Assembly (NCBI RefSeq): GCF_009684755.1
Contig: NZ_BLBC01000009.1
Span: forward strand, 74,260-138,259
Length of the DNA stretch: 64,000 bases
Origin: Capnocytophaga felis
GTDB taxonomy: Bacteria > Bacteroidota > Bacteroidia > Flavobacteriales > Flavobacteriaceae
Reading direction: 5' to 3'
Both the position numbers and the translations under genes were made by a program. A model generated the notes under the pieces. The model saw only the letters and a program-made list of their open reading frames with translations. It ran no database searches and had not been told where the DNA came from. Below, piece after piece: positions 37,146 through 44,998 of this stretch; the stretch's first letter is position 1, and every line of letters begins with the position of its first letter.

Positions 37146-37376
37146 ATGAATCAACATCTTTCAGATTTTCGTTTTTTCCTTGAAAAGTACGGTTTTGCCG
37201 TATCTTCCCGCCTGTCGGAAAAACTTGGTATGCGAGCCAAAGATGTCCGTATCTTTTTCATTTACGGAACTTTCGCAACTCTTGGTGCTTGGTTTGGTGT
37301 GTACCTTCTGCTCGCTTTTTTAATTCGTATTAAAGACCTTTTCTACACTAAAAGAAGTTCCGTTTTTGACCTTTGA
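37146..37376 (+). CDS. PspC-like small membrane protein
   Basis: The 76-residue protein has a short amphipathic N-terminus (FFLEKYGFAVSSRLSEKLGMRAKDVR) and one long hydrophobic helix (IFFIYGTFATLGAWFGVYLLLAFLI), ending in a basic tail and VFDL. That is the pattern of short PspC-domain proteins in Flavobacteriia. In other bacteria PspC senses membrane stress, but here there is no pspA or pspB. Stand-alone gene between a terminator and the orphan-gene island. Confidence 0.75.
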   Translation: MNQHLSDFRFFLEKYGFAVSSRLSEKLGMRAKDVRIFFIYGTFATLGAWFGVYLLLAFLIRIKDLFYTKRSSVFDL

Positions 37377-37470
37377 TAGCCTTCATCTACTACCCTACTC
37401 TTCTAAAAACAAAAACGATTTTTATTCCTCACAGTCAATATTTTAAATTAGTAATATCAATAAAAACAAT

Positions 37471-38136
37471 ATGGAGAAAGGCTTTACAAAACACAACTCA
37501 AAAGGTTTTATCGAACATCAATTAACCCAAGCCGATACAGAGGAAATGCAAAAACACAAACGCTTAAAATCTCTCTGTATTAGTCATTTAAAAGCAGAGA
37601 ATTTAGATTTTGTGTTACTTTTGCCTAATCTGGAATATGTAGAATTTCACGGTTGTGCTATCAATGATTATTCAGCTTTACGAAAAGTTTCAAAACTTAA
37701 AAACCTGTACTTCAATACAGTAAGGAAGGATAATAATAATTTCAATTTCCTTTGTGAGGGATTTGAGAATTTAGAATGGCTTGAATTTGCATACTGCCCT
37801 AAATTTGAAGTTTTTCCCGATTTATCGACTTGTAAAAACTTACAAATGTTAGAGATTCGCCGGTGCAAAAACTTAAACGATTTTCACAACATCAAAACCA
37901 TCCCTAATTTAGAAGGAATCACATTTTTAGTATATACAAAACACCAACCATCGGATTTGGAGTTTATTGCACAAATGCCTCATTTAAAAATAATTTCGTG
38001 TTGGTTTAACACTCAGAAACAAAAGAAAGAATTTGATGAATTATGTAAAAAATACGGAAAATCAGAAGAATATATTTTGATAAATGATAAAAATTCACCG
38101 AAATTTATGAAACGAAAAGATTACATTCCTAAGTAA
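37471..38136 (+). CDS. Leucine-rich-repeat-like protein, possible immunity protein
   Basis: The 221-residue cytosolic protein contains four or five irregular LRR-like turns between residues 25 and 175 (LPNLEYVEFHGC, VSKLKNLYFNTV, FENLEWLEFAYC, CKNLQMLEIRRC, IPNLEGITFLVY). No signal peptide or membrane anchor is present. LRR folds are protein-binding, and short cytosolic ones occur as immunity proteins of polymorphic toxins. That reading fits the surrounding run of small orphan genes but is inference. First gene of the island. Confidence 0.6.
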   Translation: MEKGFTKHNSKGFIEHQLTQADTEEMQKHKRLKSLCISHLKAENLDFVLLLPNLEYVEFHGCAINDYSALRKVSKLKNLYFNTVRKDNNNFNFLCEGFENLEWLEFAYCPKFEVFPDLSTCKNLQMLEIRRCKNLNDFHNIKTIPNLEGITFLVYTKHQPSDLEFIAQMPHLKIISCWFNTQKQKKEFDELCKKYGKSEEYILINDKNSPKFMKRKDYIPK

Positions 38137-38164
38137 ATAAACCTTTTTTAAAACAAATACATTA

Positions 38165-38560
38165 ATGAAAAGCAAATTACGAAAAATTGTCGTGGAAGAT
38201 ATTATCTATTATTATAGAATTACCGATAATTTCCAAATGGAAACCTTCCCTTCCTTTATCCGAATCAAAATATTTTCAGAAGGATATAAAAAAACGCCTT
38301 TAATTATTGAATTTCCTTCAAAATATGATTCCTATGCAGGATTTCCACTCAAAAACGGTGTGAATTTACCCAATTTATTCAACAATATCACCGAATGTGT
38401 GAATATTCATCAGCCTAAATACGTACAAAAATTTATTTTGCTTGGAAAAAAATACGGATGGACAGGAAATAACATCATTCCAACACAAGATGGAATGGAT
38501 TATTTATCTGAATTAGGTTATGATGTGAGTTCAATTCGTGATGATGAAAGATGTAAATAG
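38165..38560 (+). CDS. Hypothetical protein of the orphan-gene island
   Basis: I do not recognise this 131-residue soluble protein. It is basic at the N-terminus and aromatic-rich, with mixed alpha/beta character, and contains LLGKKYGWTGNNIIPTQDG and a final ELGYDVSSIRDDERC. No signal peptide. It starts 28 bp after the LRR-like gene and 36 bp before the next, which suggests co-transcription. Confidence 0.5.
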   Translation: MKSKLRKIVVEDIIYYYRITDNFQMETFPSFIRIKIFSEGYKKTPLIIEFPSKYDSYAGFPLKNGVNLPNLFNNITECVNIHQPKYVQKFILLGKKYGWTGNNIIPTQDGMDYLSELGYDVSSIRDDERCK

Positions 38561-38596
38561 TTTTAAATCAAAAATTTGTAATAAAAAGTTAATAAA

Positions 38597-39574
38597 ATGG
38601 CAATACCTAAAAAACTAAAAACACGCTGGCAAATCTATTCAGAAGAGTTGAGCCAAGTACGAGAACTAACCAAGGATTTTACGCAATCTCCTTTCGGGCG
38701 AACAGAGGAAGGATTGCTTGATTTTAGAGGAATTTACTTCGGGAACCCAAAAGAAGTACCTGCTTATGAGGTAATCCACATTGATGATTTGTCGCTTTGT
38801 GATGCTGATTTTTCGGGGTCGGTTTGGCGAGGTGTAGTCTTGTGGAGCACTGATAAAAACTCACCTGCAAGTATTAAAAATGTCGTATTTGACCAAAGTT
38901 CGTTCGAAACTTGGTTTGGTGCAAAGGATTATCTAATGGAAAATTGCAGTTTTGCTGATTGTAAATATAAAGACGTACATTTTTATTGTTATAGTATCAA
39001 TCGTTGTAATTTTGAAAATATCAAAAAATCATCGCGTTTCACTTTTTCGATTGATAAAATGATAGAAAATTGCCGATTTACAGGCGAAATGGTAAAAGTT
39101 AATTTTTGGCAATCGCCTTTGCAAAATTGCACTTTTGAAGGCAGGTTGTATGACTGTTCGTTTGCTGGTGTAAAAAACGACCATTTTAAGGAATTAGTGA
39201 ATAATAAACGCCCCAAAACTGTTGCAGATTTGGATAATCGAATGTTAAACATTGATTTTTCAAAAGCAGATTTGGTTGTGTGTAATTTCACAACTTACAT
39301 TCATTTGGATTTGGTAAAACCTTCGCCCAATAATTGTATATTAAAGCTCACCGAGGAATTTTATTCTGAATTACAAAAACTTATAAAACAAAAGGCAGGA
39401 ACTTTAACCGAGGAAATGTTAAATTACATCCCACTTTTTTGCAAACCGCACGAGCAAATCCCCTATCGTTGTTTTTACAAGGAGGATAATCGCTATAAAT
39501 CGCCCGAATTCAATAAGTTGTACTACGAACTTATTTGCGAAGCTGCCAAAAATACCAATACAAGAGTTTTGTGA
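38597..39574 (+). CDS. Cys-rich pentapeptide-repeat-like protein
   Basis: The 325-residue protein contains a central run (about residues 70-215) of short repeats with an aromatic or Leu every five residues: LCDADFSGSVWRGVVLW, CSFADCKYKDVHFYC, CNFENIKKS, NCRFTGEMVKVNFWQ, NCTFEGRLYDCSFAG, and IDFSKADLVVCNF. This predicts a right-handed beta helix of the pentapeptide type, though the repeats are irregular. The C-terminal 75 residues are helical and charged. No signal peptide. Function is unknown. Related folds mimic DNA or serve as protective partners. Confidence 0.55.
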   Translation: MAIPKKLKTRWQIYSEELSQVRELTKDFTQSPFGRTEEGLLDFRGIYFGNPKEVPAYEVIHIDDLSLCDADFSGSVWRGVVLWSTDKNSPASIKNVVFDQSSFETWFGAKDYLMENCSFADCKYKDVHFYCYSINRCNFENIKKSSRFTFSIDKMIENCRFTGEMVKVNFWQSPLQNCTFEGRLYDCSFAGVKNDHFKELVNNKRPKTVADLDNRMLNIDFSKADLVVCNFTTYIHLDLVKPSPNNCILKLTEEFYSELQKLIKQKAGTLTEEMLNYIPLFCKPHEQIPYRCFYKEDNRYKSPEFNKLYYELICEAAKNTNTRVL

Positions 39575-39609
39575 GTTATTGAGAATTTATCGAATATAAG
39601 GAAAATTAT

Positions 39610-40119
39610 ATGGCAACGAGATATTACAATTTTTCTGATGAAGACTTTGATTTATGCCAAAAATATATTGAATTAGACAAAGATTATTATTGTACTCGGC
39701 AAATTGTTCATAAGAATGACACATTTATCAATAGTTCCATTGAGATTGAAGGAGAATTTTTTCTTCCCGAAGGAAGTTTCAAAAACGAATTGGCATTTCT
39801 AACCGAAGAAATAACACAAAAACAATTCGAAGAGCTTTGGGAACACTCAAAAATACCTTATTTGCAAAGCTGGGAAACCTTAAAACAATCCGTTTACATT
39901 GGAAACATCATCAATGGTCGCTTAATTTGCTTCTATCCGCAAGGAATTATATTTGATGTTGGTCAGAATTTCTACGCTATCGCTGATTATGAAGTTTGCA
40001 AAGCTATTTTTGGTTTGGATAAACTTTACCCACAACAGATTTTCCCTTTTCAAGTAACTGATTTTGATGATTTACATCTGTGGATACGAGTAATTCCGGT
40101 AAGTAAGGAGAAAATTTAA
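39610..40119 (+). CDS. Hypothetical protein of the orphan-gene island
   Basis: I do not recognise this 169-residue acidic cytosolic protein. It contains FFLPEGSFKNELAFLTEE and GRLICFYPQGIIFDVGQNFYAIADYEVCKAIFG, a layout of a helix pair then strands. It lies 35 bp after the pentapeptide-like gene and is the last gene before array C. Confidence 0.5.
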   Translation: MATRYYNFSDEDFDLCQKYIELDKDYYCTRQIVHKNDTFINSSIEIEGEFFLPEGSFKNELAFLTEEITQKQFEELWEHSKIPYLQSWETLKQSVYIGNIINGRLICFYPQGIIFDVGQNFYAIADYEVCKAIFGLDKLYPQQIFPFQVTDFDDLHLWIRVIPVSKEKI

Positions 40120-40204
40120 AATCATTTATTAAAAATTTTATCGTAAATCATCGAACATTTTTCATCTTAGCACTATACATAGATGAATATCGATATTTTT
40201 CAAG

Positions 40205-40485
40205 TAAAATAAGCAAATAACTATTTAGTTAAAGGTCAAAATCATTAGGAAGAAACTGATAATCATTTAGTCAAAGCTGAAATCATTAGGAAGAAACTAA
40301 TAACTATTTAGTCAGACTCAAAATCATTAGGAAGAAGATAATAACTATTTAGTCAAACCTAAAATCATTAGGAAGAAGCTAATAACTATTTAATCAAAGC
40401 TCAAAATCATTAGAAGGAAGTAAATAACTATTTAGTCAAAGCTGAAATCATTAAGAAGAAGATAATAACTATTTAGTTGATATAT
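40205..40485. repeat. Tandem array C, 41-bp units
   Basis: Seven imperfect units. The ATCATT marker is at 40241, 40282, 40323, 40364, 40406 and 40447, a spacing of 41, 41, 41, 42 and 41 bp. The unit core is ATCATTAGGAAGAA followed by TAATAACTATTTAGTCAAA. It is AT-rich and noncoding. It lies between two small orphan genes on the plus strand. Confidence 0.9.
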
Positions 40486-40511
40486 AAAACTTTCCTTTAT
40501 CTAAAAAGTAA

Positions 40512-40598
40512 GCTATCGAAGAAGTCAAAAATCTGAAAGTTTCGTCATTCAACCTGAAAGATTTTGAGCATTTGGGAAAATATCAATTCCGATTCTGA
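40512..40598 (+). pseudogene. Possible C-terminal relic of a lost gene
   Basis: One frame reads AIEEVKNLKVSSFNLKDFEH then LGKYQFRF and a stop at 40596-40598, 28 residues with normal protein composition but no start codon or ribosome binding site, since a stop precedes it at 40509-40511. It looks like the tail of a decayed gene beside array C. This is weak evidence. Confidence 0.25.
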
Positions 40599-40627
40599 AT
40601 AATTTAAATTTGAATAGACAAAAAGAT

Positions 40628-40635
40628 TATCTTTG
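40628..40635 (+). promoter_or_regulatory. -7 box of the 40658 gene
   Basis: TATCTTTG, a full TAnnTTTG match, 22 bp before the chosen ATG. A TTG at 40610-40612 is 15 bp upstream, shorter than usual. Confidence 0.5.
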
Positions 40636-40657
40636 TACAAACATAAAAGGAAAGAAA

Positions 40658-41083
40658 ATGCAAGAAACTTATTATTTTCACTTGTTTTTAGCTCATATAG
40701 CTGAAGGAAAAACAAAAGAATACGATACGTATGTATTTGATGAAGAAAATAATAATCCGTTATTTTTCAAAGAATTAAGAATAAATGATTATGCATTTGG
40801 CAAATATGGAATAGAAGTGTTACAACCTGATTTTCGCTACGAACTTCCATTATCGGAATTACTGAAACATTCTCTTTTAAAAAAGGAACATCTTTCGTCC
40901 GTTGAAGAAATCTGCAAAACAAAAGGCATTTCTCCAAATTCTTACATAATATTGTATCGTCGAGGACTGAAAATTCCGAAAAATCCTCAACTTTCGCACC
41001 CTGATTTACATTACATTGGCGAGTATGAAATGGACGAAAACGCCTTGATAAGCAAGAAGATACTCTTTCCTCATTTATTCTAA
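40658..41083 (+). CDS. Hypothetical protein of the orphan-gene island
   Basis: The start is placed at the ATG at 40658, which follows AAAGGAAAG and a -7 box. The longer TTG reading would include the promoter. The protein has 141 residues, cytosolic, with YYFHLFLAHIAEGKTKEYDTYVFDEEN and a final IGEYEMDENALISKKILFPHLF. I do not recognise a family. It starts the second half of the island after array C. Confidence 0.5.
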   Translation: MQETYYFHLFLAHIAEGKTKEYDTYVFDEENNNPLFFKELRINDYAFGKYGIEVLQPDFRYELPLSELLKHSLLKKEHLSSVEEICKTKGISPNSYIILYRRGLKIPKNPQLSHPDLHYIGEYEMDENALISKKILFPHLF

Positions 41084-41123
41084 AACACAGATACAAACTC
41101 AAAAAAATGGCGTAAAATGGAAA

Positions 41124-41438
41124 ATGCAACACAAAAGTGACAATCCAAAACCCATCAAACAGCCCAAACCTACCAAGAAAAAAGAGCCTTATTTTCAAGA
41201 AGGTAACGTTTTAGCAATTGAAATGCCACAAGGATACGGAATTTATTTTGTATCACAAGTTTATCAAACACCCAGAAAACTCGAATATCATTTGGCGTGC
41301 ACGCAACACTTAAGTGATTCGGTTTTGTCCCCTGCTCACAACTTGGAAGATATGTATGATAAAATCACTGAAGAACCAAGACATTACGGCGGAAAAACAC
41401 AATATATTTATAATATGATTACGGATATAATCAACTAA
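41124..41438 (+). CDS. Small hypothetical protein, possibly Imm26-like N-terminus
   Basis: The 104-residue protein has a Lys/Pro-rich N-terminus (PKPIKQPKPTKKKEPYF), then EGNVLAIEMPQGYGIYFVSQV, a strand pair that recalls the start of Imm26-type immunity proteins, then HLACTQHLSDSV. It is shorter than typical Imm26, so it may be only a domain or a different family. It lies 40 bp after the previous gene and 7 bp before the next. Confidence 0.45.
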   Translation: MQHKSDNPKPIKQPKPTKKKEPYFQEGNVLAIEMPQGYGIYFVSQVYQTPRKLEYHLACTQHLSDSVLSPAHNLEDMYDKITEEPRHYGGKTQYIYNMITDIIN

Positions 41439-41445
41439 AAATAAA

Positions 41446-41724
41446 ATGATAGATTTAATTTACACTACAGACGGAAAACTACTGATTTCTAAACAAATAC
41501 ACGATTGGAAAACTTGGCAAAATCATCTGCCCGATTATATGACGCATATTAATTTAAAAAATCTTGATGAATGTTTGGACTTTCTTCAAACGGATTTTAA
41601 CTTACAAACAATTGAAAAACAAAATATTGAAGATTTTGTAACGCAAAGTTCGCAATTGTATTTTGAAATTGATATTAAAGACGATAAATCAATCCAAATA
41701 AAAAACTTAGTTTTAAATATATGA
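41446..41724 (+). CDS. Small hypothetical protein of the orphan-gene island
   Basis: A 92-residue acidic cytosolic protein with IYTTDGKLLISKQIHDWKTW and SQLYFEIDIKDDKSIQIKNL. No family is recognised. It starts 7 bp after the preceding gene, so translation is probably coupled. Confidence 0.5.
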   Translation: MIDLIYTTDGKLLISKQIHDWKTWQNHLPDYMTHINLKNLDECLDFLQTDFNLQTIEKQNIEDFVTQSSQLYFEIDIKDDKSIQIKNLVLNI

Positions 41725-41769
41725 GCAATTATACGCTGATTTACCAATAAATAATATTCTAAAGCAAGA

Positions 41770-42291
41770 ATGGAAAATTTTACCCAAACAGAAATAAGAG
41801 AACGCATTTTAAAAGTATTTAATTCGTGCAGAAGCAAAAAGAATACCCCTTTTGAGGAATCACATTTTATGGATTTCTTGATGTTTCCTCCGTGCAAAAA
41901 GAATCAAATCCGAAATTCGTTTCGTGGAGCTGACAAACACGGCATTTTTATGCGGAAAATAGAACTGGAATTCGGAATTTGTTTCACACTTTCGGATTAT
42001 GACAGTACTTTCAGTCTTGATGATTTTACTCAAAAAGTTTTGGAACGAATCGGCAAAACCAAAAGCAACAAAAATATCATCAAACAACGGATGAATGAAA
42101 AAAATTATTTTATCTTTGAAATAGTTACATTACTGATTTTAGGAACATTATATTATTTTTTCGGAATACATTGGCTACCTATCTTACTGACTCCCTTGCT
42201 CTTGACGGCAGTTTATTGGATATGCTCTCACCGCATAAAAGATATATTACACAACAAAAAATTAGGTAACATTATTTTGAAACAGAAATAA
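41770..42291 (+). CDS. Hypothetical protein with two C-terminal membrane helices
   Basis: The 173-residue protein has a cytosolic N-terminal part (residues 1-110, containing RGADKHGIFMRKIELEFGICFTLSDYDSTFSLDDFTQKVLERIG). Two hydrophobic helices follow at about 113-130 (FIFEIVTLLILGTLYYFF) and 135-152. The first part has a helical look similar to acyl-carrier-like or small helical domains. Function is unknown. Last gene of the island. Confidence 0.5.
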   Translation: MENFTQTEIRERILKVFNSCRSKKNTPFEESHFMDFLMFPPCKKNQIRNSFRGADKHGIFMRKIELEFGICFTLSDYDSTFSLDDFTQKVLERIGKTKSNKNIIKQRMNEKNYFIFEIVTLLILGTLYYFFGIHWLPILLTPLLLTAVYWICSHRIKDILHNKKLGNIILKQK

Positions 42292-42391
42292 AATTCACAA
42301 ACTTCACTTAATTTAAACTCTCAAAATCAAATCATTACAAGAAAGAATATTTATTTTAAGAAAACTAAACAAAACTTTTTTCATTAAAATT

Positions 42392-42422
42392 TTGATTTAT
42401 ATTATAAACTAATTTATATTTG
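42392..42422 (+). promoter_or_regulatory. Promoter of the wHTH operon with operator in the spacer
   Basis: TTG at 42392-42394 is followed after exactly 20 bp by TATATTTG (42415-42422), a full consensus match. The spacer contains the perfect 13-bp palindrome TTTATATTATAAA (42396-42408). A bound repressor there would block the polymerase directly. Confidence 0.65.
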
Positions 42423-42460
42423 CATCATCAAAGTAAAACAAATATTTTTTTGAGAACTTG

Positions 42461-42475
42461 GTTTATAAAATAAAC
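42461..42475. promoter_or_regulatory. Second operator-like palindrome, wHTH operon leader
   Basis: GTTTATAAAATAAAC has perfect 6-bp arms around AAA. It lies 66 bp downstream of the first palindrome, and the surrounding bases (CTAAATTT and later ATCATCAAA-TAAAA) repeat those after the first site, so this looks like a partial tandem duplication of the promoter region. Confidence 0.5.
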
Positions 42476-42516
42476 TAAATTTAAAAATAGAATCATCAAA
42501 CTAAAAAGATTAAACG

Positions 42517-43098
42517 ATGGAACATTTACAACCTAATGACAGCTTAAAAATCATTCAAAGCATCATCAATCAGCGGAAGCAAAAGTACGAACAAAACGGA
42601 TTTTTCTTCATCTTTTGGGGCGTACTCATTATGTTGGCAGGAACTATGCATTTCCTGATGTATCAATTTGATTTTTATTTTAATAAATCGGGATTCGTAT
42701 GGCTCATTTTAATGCCTTTGGGATTTATTTTTACCTTTGTTGCCAAAATGCGAGAAGGTATAAAAGCCGAAAAACAAGGCAAAAGCATCGACTGGATGGG
42801 CTGGCTTTGGCTCGTAGCGGGAGTGGGTGCAATGGTGGGCGGATTTACGCAATCTTCCAAATGGATTATTATTTTGATATACTTGCCTTTCACAATGGCT
42901 TCTTTGGCAACGGCATTACAGCTGAAAAACCGACTTTGGGTAAGCACTTCGTTGATTTCCTTTGCATTGGTGTATAGCACTTTATTTATCAATTACGGAT
43001 ATTACATCATATTGATGACCGTAATTTTGGCAGCTTTGTTGTTTTTAATTCCCGGTATTCAGTTGCATTCGGATTATAAAAAAAGAAAAAATGTTTAA
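42517..43098 (+). CDS. Six-helix membrane protein of a wHTH/2TM module
   Basis: The 193-residue protein has a charged N-terminus (IIQSIINQRKQKYEQNG) and about six membrane helices between residues 26 and 178. Its Lys-rich tail ends YKKRKNV. No catalytic motif is visible. It overlaps the winged-helix gene by 8 bp, so the two are made together, which suggests the membrane protein supports or senses for that regulator. Function is unknown. Confidence 0.65.
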   Translation: MEHLQPNDSLKIIQSIINQRKQKYEQNGFFFIFWGVLIMLAGTMHFLMYQFDFYFNKSGFVWLILMPLGFIFTFVAKMREGIKAEKQGKSIDWMGWLWLVAGVGAMVGGFTQSSKWIIILIYLPFTMASLATALQLKNRLWVSTSLISFALVYSTLFINYGYYIILMTVILAALLFLIPGIQLHSDYKKRKNV

Positions 43099-43372
43099 AG
43101 ATTTAGACCCTCTTTTGCATTCGCAGTTGCGGTTGGCGATAATGTCGCTTTTGGTTTCGGAAGAAAAGGCAGATTTCAACCGAGTGAAAGAAGTTACCCA
43201 AGCTACTTCGGGCAACATCAGTGTACAGATTAGCAAACTCGAAAAAGCGGGATACATCAATGTAACCAAATCATTTAAAGATAATTACCCCAACACCGAA
43301 CTCGCCCTTACCACCAAGGGACTACAAGTCTTTGAGGAATATGTAGAGGCATTGAAGGGATATTTGAAATAA
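43091..43372 (+). CDS. Winged-helix DNA-binding regulator (MarR/HTH_27-like)
   Basis: The 93-residue protein is a single winged helix. It has LHSQLRLAIMSLLVSEEKADFNRV, the recognition-helix region TSGNISVQISKLEKAGYINV, and the wing KSFKDNYPNTELALTTKGLQVF. This matches small one-domain regulators of the HTH_27 type. It overlaps the upstream membrane gene by 8 bp. Two palindromes upstream of its operon and one upstream of the following TPR-like gene are natural binding sites, so autoregulation is likely but inferred. Confidence 0.82.
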   Translation: MFKDLDPLLHSQLRLAIMSLLVSEEKADFNRVKEVTQATSGNISVQISKLEKAGYINVTKSFKDNYPNTELALTTKGLQVFEEYVEALKGYLK

Positions 43373-43390
43373 TTTTAAAACTTAAATGTA

Positions 43391-43672
43391 ATGAACACAA
43401 CAGAACAAAACGTTTACAGAAAAGCTGAAAAACGAGTAAAGAAACTCAAAAAATTCTACAATCATTTGACGATTTATGTCGTAGTCAATGCCTTTCTTGT
43501 CGGATTGAATCTCTATCAAACTCCGCACAATTTGTGGTGCTTATAGGCAATTTTTGTTTGGGGAATTGGGCTTGTTTCACACGCTTTTAAAGTATTTGCC
43601 CTTGATATTTTCTTCGGAAAAAATTGGGAAGAACGCAAAATTAAAGAGTTGATGGAAAAAGAGGAAAAATAA
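43391..43672 (+). pseudogene. 2TM-domain protein gene interrupted by an in-frame TAG
   Basis: The reading frame starts at the ATG at 43391 and gives the 2TM-domain pattern EQNVYRKAEKRVKKLKKFYN, then helix 1 LTIYVVVNAFLVGLNLY. A TAG at 43544-43546 (codon 52) falls after NLWCL. The same frame then continues AIFVWGIGLVSHAFKVFALD, IFFGKNWEERKIKELMEK and a TAA at 43670-43672. Everything after the stop is well-conserved family sequence in frame, so a single base change (for example from a Tyr TAT) would restore a 93-residue protein. It lies 18 bp after the winged-helix gene. Either a recent nonsense mutation or a sequencing error. Confidence 0.8.
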
Positions 43673-43691
43673 TATTTTTTTACAACTTTAC

Positions 43692-43704
43692 TTTATAATA
43701 TAAA
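43692..43704. promoter_or_regulatory. Third operator-like palindrome, before the TPR-like gene
   Basis: TTTATAATATAAA is the exact reverse complement of the first palindrome at 42396-42408 and is also followed by CTAATTTATA, as there. The TPR-like ATG is 29 bp downstream. This suggests a shared regulator, most simply the winged-helix protein. Confidence 0.55.
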
Positions 43705-43732
43705 CTAATTTATAATTTTAAAATCAAATACA

Positions 43733-44485
43733 ATGAACCAAAAATTTAGAAACATCATCTTGGCAGTGAGTTTGTCATTTTTTGGAATGAATCTACAAGC
43801 TCAAAATACGCAACAATCTGAAATTCATTCGGTGGAAAATCAGTTTACTCTTGGTGGAATACAACAGAAAATTGAAAAATATTTGGGTGAAGCCTTTGCC
43901 ACCAAAAACGGACTTCCGTTAGAAAAATTGGAAAAACAACTTTCTGAAAATAAAGAAAATAATCAATGGAATTTGTATTGGAAATCCTATTTGCATTTCT
44001 ATCAAACTATTTTTTACTTGAAAATAGGCGATAAGGAAAAAGCGAGTGAATACAACCGAAAAAGTATTGATGTTCTGCAAGATAAAAAAGACAAAAACGC
44101 CGAAGATTATGCTTTGTTAGCCAATAATTGGAATTTATCTTTTGTTTTTATGAAAAATCAGATAGAAGCGATGCAAATTGATGCCGAAATCCGTGAAAAT
44201 CTGCAAAAAGGCTTTCGTTTGGAAAGGGAAAATCCGCGTTTGTACTATGTTGAAGGTAATTATGATACCCATATTCCCAAGCAATACGGCGGTGGTAAAA
44301 AGGCAGAAACTTCGCTTTTGAAAGCTATTTCACTCGCTGAACCGAACCAAAACCCCGACTGTTTGCCTACTTGGGGAAAAAGGGAAGCCTACCAAAGTCT
44401 TTTAAAATGGTACTCTTCTGAAAATCAAAAAGAAAAAGCGGACGAGTTACAGAAAAAATTCCACGAAAAGTTTTCTGAAAAATAA
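43733..44485 (+). CDS. Exported TPR-like helical protein
   Basis: The 250-residue protein has a signal peptide (IILAVSLSFFGMNLQAQ, cleavage near residue 23). A helical body with TPR-like spacing follows, including WNLYWKSYLHFYQTIFYLKIGDKEKASEYN, NPRLYYVEGNYDTHIPKQYGGGKKAETSLLKAI and the final KADELQKKFHEKF. It is probably periplasmic. Function is unknown. It is the last gene of the small regulator/2TM group and carries the same palindrome upstream, so it may be a regulated target. Confidence 0.65.
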   Translation: MNQKFRNIILAVSLSFFGMNLQAQNTQQSEIHSVENQFTLGGIQQKIEKYLGEAFATKNGLPLEKLEKQLSENKENNQWNLYWKSYLHFYQTIFYLKIGDKEKASEYNRKSIDVLQDKKDKNAEDYALLANNWNLSFVFMKNQIEAMQIDAEIRENLQKGFRLERENPRLYYVEGNYDTHIPKQYGGGKKAETSLLKAISLAEPNQNPDCLPTWGKREAYQSLLKWYSSENQKEKADELQKKFHEKFSEK

Positions 44486-44510
44486 AACAGAAAAAATCTG
44501 GAGGTGATGT

Positions 44511-44650
44511 AAAAAGTACGATACCTTAAAAAAGAAGTGTTTTTGTCAGGCTGAGCAAAGTTCGTGAAAACGGAGTATGTGACGAAGCCTTATCATTACA
44601 GGGCTTCGACTACGCTCAGCCTGACAATCAGAACCACCATCATACTTTTT
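44511..44650. repeat. REP/MITE-like element, copy 1 (140 bp)
   Basis: Outer inverted ends are AAAAAGTACGAT (44511-44522) and ATCATACTTTTT (44639-44650). Inside, an 81-bp core (44545-44625) is bounded by GTCAGGCTGAGC and GCTCAGCCTGAC and holds a further hairpin, GAAGCC with GGCTTC. The left arm is 22 bp and the right arm 13 bp. Copy 2 at 53438-53577 has the same length. The core resembles the GTCAGGCTGAGC-type REP sequences seen in many bacteria. No RAYT transposase gene is in the window. Confidence 0.85.
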
Positions 44651-44713
44651 ATAACACGATCAAAAATATAATATAATTCATTGTATCTGAGTGTTTTTCA
44701 AGAGTGAGCAAAC

Positions 44714-44884
44714 GGCATTGAAGATGAAGTGTTAAGAAAATCAATGAATGGAACGTAGAAAATATCCACTGTTTGAGCGAAACGAGTTTTGGATATTTTC
44801 AGTGAAACAAATTGATTTTTAACGAAATATTCATAGCCTTGAATTTTTGGTTCTTTTGTTTCAAGACAAAAGAACAGAAAATAA
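44714..44884. repeat. Structured 170-bp repeat R1, copy 1
   Basis: It shares most of its sequence with 53022-53191. Three nested stems are visible: GGCATTGAAGA with TATTCATAGCC (44714-44724 / 44828-44838), AAAATCAAT with ATTGATTTT (44737-44745 / 44811-44819), and AAAATATCCA with TGGATATTTT (44759-44768 / 44790-44799). A separate hairpin GTTCTTTTGT with ACAAAAGAAC follows at 44850-44875. Two stems show compensating changes against copy 2. Its role is unknown, and no ORF of protein-like composition covers it. Confidence 0.75.
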
Positions 44885-44998
44885 CGATTAATATAACTAG
44901 AAATACAACAACAATTTATATCAACAACTATAATTTACAAGAGCAGACATTCAAGAAAAACGAATATTTCCATTTCTTACAATCAAATTTCATACTTT

